Below are positions 1-11,461 of a stretch of 64,000 bases of DNA, one piece after another. The DNA is from Paragonimus westermani (Eukaryota; Platyhelminthes; Trematoda; Plagiorchiida; Troglotrematidae). Positions within the stretch are counted from its first letter, which is position 1. Each line of letters begins with the position of its first letter. The DNA is taken from positions 147,552 through 211,551 of the forward strand of contig QNGE01000269.1 of the NCBI GenBank assembly GCA_008508345.1. The letters are read 5' to 3'. The notes beneath the pieces are model-generated. The model was not told the DNA's origin. It made no database searches and saw only the letters and a list, made by a program, of their open reading frames with translations. The position numbers and the translations under genes were made by a program.

Positions 1-167
1 AATTTGCGTTCACCTCCGCGGAGAAGATCAGTCATTGGCTGCATTATGTGCGCGCAATGAGGTATGAAGCGTCTGTAGTAGTTGACCAGACCACTAAAAC
101 GACGAAGTTGCTTGAAGGAATTTGGCTCAGGGTATTCACGAATAGCTCTAACTTTATCCGTGAGTCT

Positions 168-222
168 TTTCAGTCAGCTCCTTTCGAAAAGAAGCACGAG
201 ACTCAAGTTTTGAACCTAGTGA
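168..222 (-). mobile_element. SINE family B, 3' fragment
   Basis: The stretch carries the block TTTCGAAAAGAAGCAC followed by GAGACTCAAG, which recurs in at least eight other places in this window, for example near 50690, 58990 and 10095. In the complete copies this block lies in the body of a tRNA-like SINE. Only this part is recognisable here. Confidence 0.45.
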
Positions 223-2105
223 ATCCCCAGTAGGTATCATATATACGAAGACGCCCACTAAAATATTATTAAACTGCGGTAAACTTGTTTACGGCTGTGT
301 GTTTAATGATTGCTTTACTGTACAGCCGACCAGACGGACAGAATCAGTAGGTTTTACAAAACTAACTACTATGCTGCCGGATTCAAACGATGACACCGTA
401 CAACATAAATGAAATGAGACGTGCCACTCATGTAAAACGAACAACAAACTTAGAAACCAGTAACCTGTGAATGACAAAATGTCACCTAGGGAATTTACTT
501 GAATTAATCAGTGAAGCCCAAACAGAGGCAAATCCTCAGATGTCAACGTTCACCCAAGTGAAGCATCAGCCTTCCAGAGAGTCAGGTGACACCTGATCAC
601 TCCATTTAACCATCTGCACTTGCGCTAGTGTTTTTCACTGGCCCAAGTCTTGAAGGTCAAGTATTTATGAATAGGAAGTCCCGATCAAAACATTTTGCAG
701 CCTGCGGTTAGATTGCTGGATTACAATCGGTTTCTCGAATTGCCAGATCCAAAAGCGTTTCCATTAAGTGGATCAGACTAAATTCACGTGGGTACAATGG
801 TGGGCCAACATAAATGTTCGAAAAGAATGTTCACAATTTTTGTTCCGAACGAGGTACGAGCGCTTCTGTAGAACATAGCTAGATCACACCAAGAGGTTGA
901 TTTTTACGACCGAACTGTCCAGATAATTAACATGCATAATTCATTTAGGAGAATCCAGTGTTTCATACGGAGACACCACGGATAAAAAATAATGTGCAAT
1001 AACCCTAGAGAAAACGATTTATTTCGTTCACATATGCTAGCACCTCAGCATTGCTGTCGTCGTTATGGTTGGTGTCGTCATCAGCACTATCGGCATTGTA
1101 GTCATCATTATCATCATCATCACGTCTTCCATCATCTGTATCCCCATCAGCAACAGGGTAATTGTTACCCTCCAAATGGCAACGCATACTGAATCGGTAC
1201 GCTTCAGTGCAGCTACGTAACCTTCCATTGCCATGGTTAGATCGTAGATAAAAACCATAGCACATGTAAATCTTGAACGAATAAATCAGGTTGTTCCAAC
1301 AGGGATCAAGGATGACTCATACCTCTCTGATTCAAAGCGTGTGTGTGAGAATGCTGAGAACGACAGTAAACCCTCTGTACTGGTTATTAATATCTTTATA
1401 AGTTGTGGACATGACACTACACCGGCGTGCGCATCCGCCATTCTCGTAGACTCAGTATTTTGTTGCGATCATCATTCACTACACTATCGTGTACCATACT
1501 TGAACGAGTCTTGACGTCACTTTTCACCAGACTGCACACGTCTTCAGTGAAAGTTAACACGGTAGACCAAGGAGGTAAGCGCAGCAGTACATTCCTTGGT
1601 AAGTACTCCTTATATACCTAATTTCCAAACGCGAAAGTCATGACCTATTGTCAAACATCGCAAGAATTTTTGAAATTTCTCCACGTTCCTTCAGTTTATT
1701 AAAAACCAAATCCAAAGACTGCTTGCAATCCTTACTACCGTAAGACCTCCGACTTGGCGAATAATGAGTCGCCAAGCCGGCTGTCATAGTCACGAACAGA
1801 CAAATGTTATGACCCCGGTAATTCGTATATCGTGCACGCCATGTTATACACTCCCTCAAACTCTTAAGCGGGCAACTCATATAACAAGCGTGAAACGGAT
1901 TGAATTTCGATCCACTGCGGAGCTTGTCCACTATCTACAGCACCCGCAAGCTCAAGAACAAAACGTGTCCGGCATCCTTTATTCTTTTGTGAATTCACAC
2001 CATTAGGCGAATGAAATAGTCTTTGGCCTTAAGGCAGCAACCGTCTAGACAACGGCTGTTTGGTGCGGCAGATATTTTTTCGCTAAACTCAATCTTCGAT
2101 TGCAC
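223..2105. other. No recognised gene; ATC microsatellite
   Basis: No recognisable protein, RNA gene or mobile element was found. An imperfect ATC/TCA simple repeat lies at about 1080-1135 and accounts for the His-rich and Asp-rich reading frames there. On the minus strand a short coding-like stretch (about 1640-1780, ending LAMFDNRS) may be part of the host gene suggested at 2106-4014, but its splice borders are weak. Confidence 0.4.
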
Positions 2106-2363
2106 CTTTTGGAAGTTCAACGAGATAGTGTGGTTTAATAACCTCCCTTTCCAACGCGTTCACTGTTGGCTTCTGATAGCCACCGCGAAGTATCAGCTCA
2201 TAACTGATGATTTCAACGTGAAACCAACTGCAACCAGTCTTGCAATTTACCCCATCCACCTTATGCATTATCCGCAAGTTTTTATTCCGTACAAACGCGT
2301 CCGTGTTACCAATGTGAAACAAGAACAGCTTCTTGTCGCCCATCGCGTCAACCACTTCAAATC
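2106..2363 (-). CDS. Candidate internal exon, unrecognised protein
   Basis: An 85-codon open frame on the minus strand is bordered by a plausible acceptor (TTTACAAG just above 2363) and donor (AAAAG|GTGCAA at 2106/2105). The residues look coding-like: mixed charged and hydrophobic, with segments such as KLFLFHIGNTDAF and ILRGGYQKP. The exon starts with two bases finishing a split codon and ends with one, so both introns are phase 1. The upstream candidate exon at 3841-4014 ends in phase 1, which fits. I do not recognise the family. It could instead be a decayed element. Confidence 0.38.
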
Positions 2364-2379
2364 CTTGTAAATGGGTCAA

Positions 2380-3840
2380 CTACAAGGTGTGCAAATCAGC
2401 CGTCTACCAGTATGCTTAGATTGAATGTTTATCTATCAAGTTTCCATGACCTGATAGTTAATGCTCAACCGTTTAAACGTACCTCACTAATCCGTTGTCT
2501 TACCCTAACCCTGCTCTCCATCTAACACCTTTTCCCTGAACGCCTCAATCAAGATCAATCAATAAGCAATCGCTCCCGCGAATGAATCCCGCATGCGGGT
2601 GCCACATCGTGTGATCGGTAAATTCTTCAATGAGTCGTATGCAGTCCATAGCTAGAAAAGTTAGAACACTACAGGTGAAATCCGTAACACAAGTGCGGAA
2701 GTAGAGTATAAAAAGACAGTGTTTATGTAGTGAAAGTGGGGCACCGGGAACGTGGTTGGAATAATGGTACCGTTTAGTCCAGGATAATCACCGCAAGGCA
2801 CCAACCTCCTTGCAATTCACTGAGTACCGTTTGGAAAACAGGTACCTATGAATTATATAAAACGGGTTCCGTACCGAGGGTTATCACGCGCTGTAATTCG
2901 ATCTGTGCACTGCACAGTTTATCCGGTTCCAAGCTTTACGGTCGTTGGATGGTCGGTAAGCTTTTCGTGCAAATGTGGTGAACCACGTACGTAACGATGT
3001 TGCACAGCTTGTTCAGAGAACGGATTAAATGTGTGAATTGTTGAAGGACTGCTTGAGATCGATCGTCACTGCTATGCTGAGCAGACAGTGAATGGAGCAC
3101 ACAGAAACGGAAAGTGGTGTTCACTGTCTCAGCACTTTATGAAACTTCTCGGTTTTGCGGTTCTAGTTGGTCCGATCTGCTGTTGTCCAGCCCCAGATTC
3201 CCAGACTTACAGTAACAACTCAGGCCGGGAGAGAGTAGATAACGTTGAAAGTAAGCTTCATTAAGTGATATACTAGAAATATTACGTTTTTGGAACAAAA
3301 TCGGACCACTAGATGTCGAATGACATCCGGATAATGCGATTGGGCTAGGACATAGTTAAGTCGGCCGGACAAGACCCATACTTGGTTGGACGGAGTTGGT
3401 ATGGGAAATCAAGGTGAAAATATTATCATAGTGCTCTTTCCCCTTCTGACTGAAAATTCTGGTTACACAAGCACACTATACACCAACGCGACTGATTTAC
3501 TCTGTCAGCAATCCTTATTGGTCACTGGTAGTCTTTCTTTGTTATGGTCTGCAATGTAACGGCGTTCACAACTCATCATGTTTGTTCACCAAATAAGGAG
3601 ACATTTTTCGGTTAAACCGGGCTACGAGTTAACGAGATGAGTGTGAAAGAGGCCTTAGTATGATTGTGTGGTCAGTTCTCCCGGAAAACGAATGCCGAGG
3701 AAAAATTCCAGCATTCCTTGAACTTAAGGCAAGGATCAGAACTGCTGAACACCACTGAATTGTGACGGCAGAATGCAATCCAAAGTAATCCGACTGTTAG
3801 AATTTCATTTCACGGTTCAGATTGATGCTGTAGTACTTAC
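2380..3840. other. No feature seen; probable intron
   Basis: Nothing recognisable lies in this stretch. If the two flanking minus-strand exon candidates belong to one gene, this is its intron, of roughly 1.5 kb. Confidence 0.35.
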
Positions 3841-4014
3841 GCCGGTGAATCAACGTTGACGTTAGTGGTATGTGGGAAGCTGACACTTTGAAGATGGTAC
3901 GAACAGGTATGACAATTACAAAAGGGTGGCCGTCGGTTAATGGGGATTTTGGAAATATAGGGTAGTCGAATTTGATATCGTCACAGATAAGTACTTTGTG
4001 TAAGTAGTCCACAA
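3841..4014 (-). CDS. Candidate internal exon, unrecognised protein
   Basis: On the minus strand a 57-codon frame runs from an AG acceptor (AACGTTTAG|TT) to a consensus donor (CGGC|GTAAGT at 3841/3840). It begins with two bases of a split codon and ends with one, so both borders are phase 1. The translation contains KVLICDDIKF, FVIVIPVRTIF and SASHIPLTST, typical of a folded protein. The downstream candidate exon at 2106-2363 begins in the matching phase. The family is not recognised. Confidence 0.38.
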
Positions 4015-4539
4015 CTAAACGTTCGCCACTTCAATTTTATCAAACATGGTGTTGACTTAAAGAAATCCACTCGACTTGACACCCAAATGTACTGTAGGAC
4101 CTTCGGTGTCTGATTTCCGACAAATACCCCCCTCCCGGAACACGGTATCATAACAATCATGTACTTTCTTACTCATCAGACACATTGAGTGGAAGAAATC
4201 GGTCCATCAGACGATTACAGATGCATATCAAGTCAATTCACATCGAGAAGTGACCAGCTAATTGCGTACTTCTGGTGAACAGTTCGTGACGTCGAAGTAT
4301 TACCTCTTTAAGATTTCCTAATCAACCCCAAAGAGATAGATATCCAGCCATCGTCTGACACGTAGTGGAAGGCGGAAAACAGAAGAATCATAGCAAAAGG
4401 AGAAAATCGGAAGTTTCTGTGATTAGTCAGAATCAGGTTGCATAAAACTGCTATCCGGATAACCATTAAAAGAACATATGAGACCGAAATGCGTTCCAGG
4501 AGGATATAAACAGCAGGGATTGTCGTGATGTGAGTACTG
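4015..4539. other. No feature seen
   Basis: AT-rich sequence with only short reading frames. No recognised motif. Confidence 0.4.
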
Positions 4540-4815
4540 CTGCTCTTGCCCTCTGTATCATTGGACTGCAATGTTCTGGACCGATGAATCCTGGTTTGAA
4601 CTTTGCATATGGGATGGTCGTACCCGAATCACAGAGAAGCGACGGTGGTGCACCTCGACCACGCTCGATAGTGCTTGCTATTCAGGGCTACAATGGATCC
4701 ATCCAAGTGTGGGGTCTCACCTCGATTAGCCAAAGAGGTGAACTGACAGATCTCAAAAATACGGCGCTTTGCGTAGTTTATAAACATTTGTTGCAAACCA
4801 TCTGTTTCACATGAT
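4540..4815 (+). pseudogene. Tc1/mariner-type transposase fragment
   Basis: The plus strand shows the central transposase block of the Tc1 type. The motif FWTDESWFELCIWDGRTRI occurs near 4571-4630 and contains the second catalytic Asp of the DDE triad in its usual TDES context. About 60 bases later, in another frame, GYNGSIQVWGLTSISQRGEL matches the usual GGGSVMVWG block. The frame change between them, the missing N-terminal DNA-binding domain and the missing last catalytic residue show it is dead. No terminal inverted repeats were found nearby. It is a short relic of a cut-and-paste DNA transposon. Confidence 0.7.
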
Positions 4816-5053
4816 TGGTGACTCCACCGATAGGACAGTTATTAAAAAGTCGACTTCTTTTAAACTGAATATGTTCCTCACAGAGTGGGCTAGTTGTTTT
4901 GGCGAGGTGGTATATTCGCATTTCATTGTGCAGTAAAAAATATAAGCAGCGTTTTAGCGAACTTCTTGTAAACATATTAGACTCTTGTAAGATATCCGCA
5001 CCAAATGTAGTACCAATGAAGTTGAATAGTTTGGACGTCGTGTTTAACATGTT

Positions 5054-5190
5054 ATTGATAAACAGATCGGGAATAACACAACGTTGGATTTCGATTACAA
5101 CACTCCTGAGGAAGTCCACCCGAGGTGGTCGAAACGTAGAGTATTACAGCTTGATCGAAACGTTGTGTTATTTCTAATCTGTTTATCAAT
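5054..5190. repeat. Palindromic element with hammerhead-like core
   Basis: A 32-bp inverted repeat (5054-5085 and 5159-5190, 29 of 32 positions matching) encloses 73 bp. The enclosed part holds CTGAGGA, then a 5-bp stem CCACC/GGTGG with loop CGA, then GAAAC (5105-5135). This is the order of the hammerhead ribozyme core: CUGANGA, stem II, GAAA. A second copy of the inner part and right arm lies at 55192-55298. A 12-bp direct repeat (ATATTAGACTCT) occurs at 4974-4985 and 5189-5200. It may be a small fold-back element or the tail of a retroelement. Confidence 0.6.
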
Positions 5191-5284
5191 ATTAGACTCT
5201 TCCTTGTAAAGAGACATTATGTCAATAAATCTGCCTCATCAGTTATTAGTAGTGGAAACTTGAACAGTGGCGCTGGTGGATTCT

Positions 5285-5530
5285 AAATCGAATTGGTTTC
5301 ATGAACCATGCTCGGGCAACTAACTCCCCAAATCATTTGGTGAATCTCACAGGAGACAATGAAACTGTTGGGTGACTGAGTAAAATATGGAATCTGCCAG
5401 CACCCGAGATGGCTTCGTAGTCTAACTAATAGAGTGCATGCTGAGTTTGGGTATGCTGTTTTTACCGGTTCGAATCCAGCCAAAGCTCAAATCTTTTACA
5501 ATTGGGTCACCTCTAACTTGATGAATCTAA
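5285..5530 (+). mobile_element. SINE family A (tRNA-like), diverged copy
   Basis: GGCTTCGTAGTCTAACTAAT is a degenerate RNA polymerase III A box and CGGTTCGAATCCAGCC (about 5464-5479) is a B box. The roughly 110 bases before the tRNA-like part (AATCATTTGGTGAATCT and onward) align with the same leader in the minus-strand copies at 31.0-31.3 kb and 33.7-33.95 kb. The tRNA-like part is therefore internal. The downstream part (CAATTGGGTCACC) matches the family tail. Confidence 0.7.
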
Positions 5531-6419
5531 CAAACAACTCATTAGCAACACCAAACTAAACTTACTTCTCCCGTCGTTCTAGGGTTGGAGACACGTTCTG
5601 TCGGTAACGTGTGCTGGTCAACTGTCAATTTTCAAGCACTATTTAACACTACATTAATAGAACCTGCTAAGCACGTATGTAACTAGTTTGCATCCGTTAT
5701 TCAGTGGTATTAACCGGTAGTTGGCAATTAGTCCAAACTGAGACTTGTGAGTAATCCCGAGGTTAGATACAAAGCGATTAACAAATCCCTTACAATATGC
5801 AGTTAATTCATCTGGTTGTCCGACCCAAGCAACTATACACGCAATCAACTGACTGTGAGCTTGTTCTTTATTTTTTCCCAGTTGTCCTCAGCAGTGAAGA
5901 TCGACGCAAATAAAAAATCTGGTTATACCGTAGACCAGCACCCATACAGACGCAATATTGAAAAAAAGCGGGCAGCAGCCGTTAGTCTCGATATGCTCGA
6001 CCACTATTTCGTGTATTCTAGGGCTGGGGTGCGATTATCCGTGTATGCAACAGTGAATTACCAGGGTGACAACCGCGTGACGTTTTCGTCAACGCTTCCA
6101 TGAACTATTCAAACAACTTTTAAAACTACTCAACTCTTAAGAATACACTCTACAGAGTGCAATTCACTCGCGTCAACATCCAATTGTTTCGTGGGATTCG
6201 AAGAGTGATTCGGTGGATACAAACCAAAAATCTCCCATTACTTGCCGTTGATCAAAATGATCTCTGATTTAAACTCAAAAAGTAGTCCTATTCAGGAGAT
6301 CATCGAATGAACTTAACAAGACAGTTGCGACATCACCTCTAGAAAAAATCAGGTAACCTGAGCATCGCTCAACAGCATATGTGGCTGAGCGTCCGCGTAC
6401 GATAGTTCAGTAATGCTCA
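5531..6419. other. No feature seen
   Basis: A few short frames exist, the longest being 5816-6103 on the plus strand, but none shows a recognisable domain or a convincing pair of splice sites. Confidence 0.4.
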
Positions 6420-6550
6420 GAGCGTAGCGGTCAGCACGGTGATCTCACAAATGCGTGGCCAGAGTTCTAACCTCGGTAGTGCAGGTATACGCATTACTGC
6501 CGGGCTCCAACAATGAGCGAACCTCGAGTCTAGTTTTCCCGAGTTGCCTA
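6420..6550 (+). mobile_element. SINE family B, strongly diverged copy
   Basis: The order of blocks follows family B: a GCGGTCAGCACGGT A-box-like part, then GCGTGGCCAGAGTTCTAACC at the B box, then a GCATTACTG...GAGCGAACCTCGAGTCTAG body. Identity is low, so this is an old copy. Confidence 0.4.
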
Positions 6551-6878
6551 TGGCAGTGCGAAAGCTGCAATCACTTGTGATAACCGAAACTCTTCCACTG
6601 CTTCCCGGTTTAACGCAGCATCACCAGGCACGTCTGTGTTGAGTATAGAATTAACGTTCAGTTATAAACACATCAGTGCAGTACTATATTTTATATCAGT
6701 AAGGCGTGTACAGAGCAAAGTGTACATTTTTGGTGGGTTTAGCACAGGGACTCATCACACACGTTTGTTCCAAAGGCCGATAGTAAAGGGACGTGGAACC
6801 AAAATGACCCCGAAGCTGAATATATGGACAGTTGTGGTGGGGCTGGTTGCTTCTGTGGAACTGCGAGACAGCTGAACT

Positions 6879-8441
6879 TCACTGAGCAACTACAGCCTGA
6901 GGAGTGCTCACGGAGGTTTCCAAGGACGAGTCATCATTTGGAGCTGAATGCAATACAATAATGTTGAAGTAAACGGTATATTTGGAGATACCCGTTAAAA
7001 ACCATGAGAAGGCAGTGCAACATAGACTAGTACAACTCCTTGGCTGTGTTCATAACCTACAGTACTTTTAACCTGCTAACATAGCTTAGCCTTGCTGTCG
7101 TAGGTGACTTACCGTCTTCTGTGGTCACTTTGAGAGAGTTATTGTCTGGTCTGCCCTCAGCCTGATCTCGTTCAGACGTCTGTTCAGTTTGGACAGCCTC
7201 CCCGACGGCCGTTCCTCCCACAAGTTCTGTCTCATCGGGCTGAAGAACAAAATAAACACTTGAACAGGAAAATGACCAACCGCACACCACAGATATCTTA
7301 AATATTATTGTAATTAGACCCAAACCTAAGTGAACCAAGTAACCACTCTGTAACTCACTTTGTCTTCAGCGTTTTTTTCCTTCCTTATTCCATGATGCTA
7401 CAACGAATTCAAAATATACAAACATTCGGATGTTAGCTGCACCACGAGATTAGATTGTGCTATGCTATTTTCTAGTTTTGAACAAAATGTTTACCAACTT
7501 ACCTTCGGTAAATGAATTGTGACATTCTTCTTGAGCCAATTGATGACGTTTACTTTTTTCTACGAGAAAAGTATAAATTGGACAACTAAGTAGTTATGTT
7601 TGAGCCAGTGTTGTACACAATGCGAGTAAAGTAAACGATATTAACCAAGATGTAAGGCGCTTGTATGCTTTTAGACAATAAATCCATAAATAAAACTGCT
7701 TTAAAGAAAACCGATTGATAAGGTATTACTATTATTGCACACCTCTTAGAATGCAACACATCGAAGCAGCACACATGATATTATTGATAATTTCCGACAA
7801 CTTACCTTGCAGCGTTTCTCGGAATCGGGCGATTGCACCTTAAATTGGAAACAATAAACAATTCAATCGATTACGGATAATCGATTCAAGCAGTAGGCTT
7901 AACACTGATAGAGCATTGATGATCCGGGAATCTCCCTTAACTGGTAATAATACCAGTAGCAAGACATTAAAGGAAAACACTTAGTAGATAGAGATGAGTG
8001 CTGTTAACAACATTCTGAATGAACTAACCTCCGTGGGGCTTGCCTCTTCGGTGAGTTCGCCGTCGTCGGTGGATTTCGCGTGCGCCTCACTGATTTCTTC
8101 GTCTGCATGCAGTACTTCATCCTGAACACCTCGTACACTGGGAATCAGTGTTACTACAACCTCTGCCGCCTCTTGTATTGCTTCTGACAATCTGGATGAT
8201 TCCTTGACCTCGAACGTCTTGGTTGCAATCTTTTCTGGGATTGATGTGATATGAGTCAGGCTGGATTCCGCTGTGATATCCTAGAAAGGTAAAGCAAGGG
8301 AAATGTGTATATCTACCTTTGTTATGTAATTAGAACAACACTTAACTCCTAATAAAACTGGTATATTACCTGTGTCTCCTTGGTACTGTCGTTTGTAGTG
8401 GTCTCTTCATCAGACTTGACGTTATCACAGTCGACTGACAT
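6879..8441 (-). CDS. Seven-exon host gene, acidic disordered protein
   Basis: Minus-strand exons: 8441-8370, 8280-8029, 7838-7806, 7559-7503, 7397-7359, 7239-7113 and 6943-6879. All introns start GT and end AG, and several donors are GTAAGT or GTAAG. The first five exons are exact multiples of three (72, 252, 33, 57, 39 nt) with phase-0 borders; the sixth ends in phase 1 and the last joins in frame and reaches TGA at 6881-6879. The start ATG (8441) has A at -3. The product is about 214 residues, rich in Glu, Asp, Ser and Thr (for example ETELVGGTAVGEAV and STDDGELTEEA), with no signal peptide, membrane segment or known domain seen. It is probably intrinsically disordered. The function is unknown. 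Exon 5 could start at a nearer AG; the other borders are clear. Confidence 0.72.
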
Positions 8442-10079
8442 GGTTAACGGTGATTTACGATTTCGCTGGAGCAACTCGATAAGCTGCGACACCGAGTACA
8501 GAATTTATAGGGTGAGGTCAAGCAAAAGTCACTTATGATTGGTTAGGCTGTAATCCTCTCCGTGGCTGCAGACACAACAGTATCCGACACAAGTGTGGTA
8601 TCTAACTGAAACTGTACGCCTTAGTGACCGAATTGAGTTATAATACGATCAAATGAAAAACAGCGAGTTGCTTTCAGCACAAGCACGTTGTGCAGATTCG
8701 TGAGTGTGCGCGAGTGTGCGCAAAACCAGTACACTCGATATTAAGCTATTTTTGGTAGTATGATCGTAGTGAATCATTTCACTAAAGTTCTCAATCACAC
8801 AATGATGATCTAATGGCGGGTTTGCATTTGTTTATTTGTTTGTTCGTTCGTTTGTCTGTTTGTGAAAATGTTCACATGTAATCTTGCGCATGTTCCTCTG
8901 CCGACAAAACGCTTGTTTATCACTATCTCGAGTGATACTCAAATCACGTATTTGGTTTCAATTTGGCCGTCACGATAACAGCGCTGTTATCGTTACATGT
9001 GCGTCGGTGAGAGGGATGAATCGGAGACAGTTGACAAGATCGAAGTCATCATGGCTGTTAAATGACGCCTAAGCCCTGCACACATACAGAACACGATTGG
9101 CAAAAAGCAGTTTTTTAACGAACCTAAATATCGGGTATTTCCAACGGCTTAATGGCCGTTCAACCTGGAAACCAGGTCAATCGACGTCCCTCCGGATTTC
9201 GTACGTTATCGTAAAGAATATCAGCTTTCAATTGATAAATAAGTTTGTAACTAACGTGACCAAGTAGTGTGATTGTATGATTAGCCGCAGAATGGAAGAT
9301 TAGCTTCTATAAAAGAATGTGGGGGTACTTGCTCTAATTTCGTTTCTCCCACCTCCCAGTTATGAATATTCGTCAGTTGTGATGTTTGTTGTTAGGGGTT
9401 GCTTATTTTCCTGCATGCAAGTGGGCCATAACGGGTGAGCTGAATTCGAAATTGGGAAGTAGGTAACATCAAAACCTTTCAGGTGACTGCCTGAGATCGG
9501 ACAGCCTATTCTTTCACTAACGCTCACATTCGATTTATATATGATGAGAGTTTAAAACGGGTGATACAAACAACGCAAAGTGATGATACCCATTTCCGAG
9601 CATAAAGACATTTTATACTAGCAGTCAACTGGTGTCAGAAGACGCGCCATATATGACACGACGAAGTGATCATGGGTTATCAAGATACTAATCAGATTCC
9701 TTATCACTTGGGATTGATGATGCATCGGTGAATCCCACATATCAGAACGATCACACGGTTATAATCAGTTTCTGCATGAGCATCTGGCGTAGTTCAGTTC
9801 AACTTTTGTGCTTTTCTCCTGTCATGGAATCATCCACCATTTCTCATATGAATCTACTTTTCAGCTCGTCCTCACCACCTAAGTAGGCCATGTTCTCGGG
9901 TGCTAGATCTTATGAGTATCTTGAAACTTTATGGCATTTATGTCAAGAACCTAGAGTCCAAATTCCCTACTACTCATCATTCAAATGTTATGAATAACAG
10001 GTGTCTAAGGAGTGACCATTTAAAAATCCCAAACTGATCATTACTCAAATTAGATCACACCCTTCATACTAAGATAAGC
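8442..10079. other. No gene seen; TTTG microsatellite
   Basis: Apart from the TATA-like site, the only structure seen is an imperfect TTTG/TTCG simple repeat at about 8821-8865. Confidence 0.4.
8502..8509 (-). promoter_or_regulatory. Possible TATA box of the seven-exon gene
   Basis: TATAAATT on the minus strand lies about 60 bases before the ATG at 8441. This would put the transcription start near 8475 and give a 5' UTR of about 35 bases. It is a motif match only. Confidence 0.3.
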
Positions 10080-10140
10080 CTTTCGGCTGGCCCATTTCGA
10101 AAAGAAGCATTAAACTCAAGTTTCGCTCTCATTAGAGCTT
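10080..10140 (-). mobile_element. SINE family B, fragment
   Basis: The blocks TTTCGAAAAGAAGCATTA and GTTTCGCTCTCATTAGAGCT are shared with the better copies at 50690 and 58990. Confidence 0.5.
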
Positions 10141-10989
10141 CCTGTTAACCCTGGTATTGAACCTAAGTTGCATTAGGTAACCTTGCACTGACAGAAGCAA
10201 TGGGTCACTGTGACCATGGTTGCGAGATCCCCACAGTTAATCATATTTTCGCTTTGGTACCCACACATTTCAATACTTGTTTGCAATGTACTAGATAAAT
10301 TCCCTCTTTCACAGGTGTTCCATTACCTTGTACTAATTGAATCCACAGTTTTTCCAGCGAACCAGTTGCCGGCCACGTGGTTCATGTACACAAGTTACCG
10401 GATCAGTCAATGCTGATCTATAACTGACCGTTATCAGATTATTCGGTTGGCTTAGCTGAACTCATCATGCAACTAAAGTGAACTGACCTTGAAAACTGTG
10501 TGCAAACAGCGATCCCTTAATTGTAATCTGTTGTAGATACCACTGAGCTTACTGACCTCTACCAAACAAATAAGTGTGATGGATAAAAAAATAACCACCA
10601 AATGTCTTTTAGTTTCAACTGGTTCGATAAAATGCGCCTTTTTTGCTTGACTGTCTACTGTAACCAACATCGTCCGTGGTTAGAGTAAATCGATAGAGTT
10701 AGATGAACCAGCAAACTTCATATTACAAACTGATGTTCACTTTCTTTCAGCTAGCGACCCTTCTGTTCCGTTCTACTGAGAGGGGCTGGCGTGCACTACG
10801 GTAAGTAGGAACCTCAAATAAGACATTTATGTGTATGTCATGATTCTGCAACTTTCTTTTGGACGTGAACCTGATGTAGGCTAGCAATTGCGTCTGGAGC
10901 CAAATTTATATATAGCTACTATGTTAATTTGGTAACAGCAACGCTTTTTCCAAACTAACCAAATTATTTGTCACATGAAAAGCAAATTG
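10141..10989. other. No feature seen
   Basis: No recognised gene, repeat or splice-bounded coding stretch. Confidence 0.4.
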
Positions 10990-11461
10990 CTAGGACGCTC
11001 GCTGTAGTTCGTTACGCGGAAGTCTCCCAATATTTCGCAACATGCTGAATGATGCCAGATGTGGATCTTCCTCTAGATGCGCATCATTAAGCCGAGTTCT
11101 CAACTTGTTCTGTACGTGTTTTACTACTGAAAGGATTTGCCTGCATCCATTAGCACTACCGAATGCAGACTCCACATTTTTTTGCGTGAACCACTAAGTT
11201 TCTACAAGTCCGAGACTAAATCCGTGCGTTTCCAATGGAATCTTTCGTACTGTCAAGTCACTTGCACGGAATTTTGACCTCAACAAATCTCCACGCTGCA
11301 TTTTAGTAACTTCTGTTTGAGTATATTCCGACAAAATACCTAATTTGCCATTCAGTGCTTCCGGTCCAGCTAAAATGAGCATGTATAAGTGATTGTATGC
11401 GGTGACCATTCCATCAGAGAACATGCATGTGTTGAGATCATCATTTGTTGTACGCCTGAGA
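10990..11461 (-). CDS. Coding-like stretch with one in-frame stop, unrecognised
   Basis: One minus-strand frame stays open from about 11461 to 10990 except for a single TAG at 11196-11194. It follows a good acceptor (polypyrimidine-like run ending CATTCTCAG near 11462). The residues are protein-like (MVTAYNHLYMLILAGPEALN; CRQILSVVKHVQNKLRTRLN; ASFSMLRNIGRLPRNELQ). No domain is recognised. It may be two pieces of a host gene or a decayed element. The in-frame stop argues against a single intact exon. Confidence 0.28.

Noticed and set aside
1005..1265. His-rich and Asp-rich frames
   Set aside because: They translate an ATC/TCA simple repeat.
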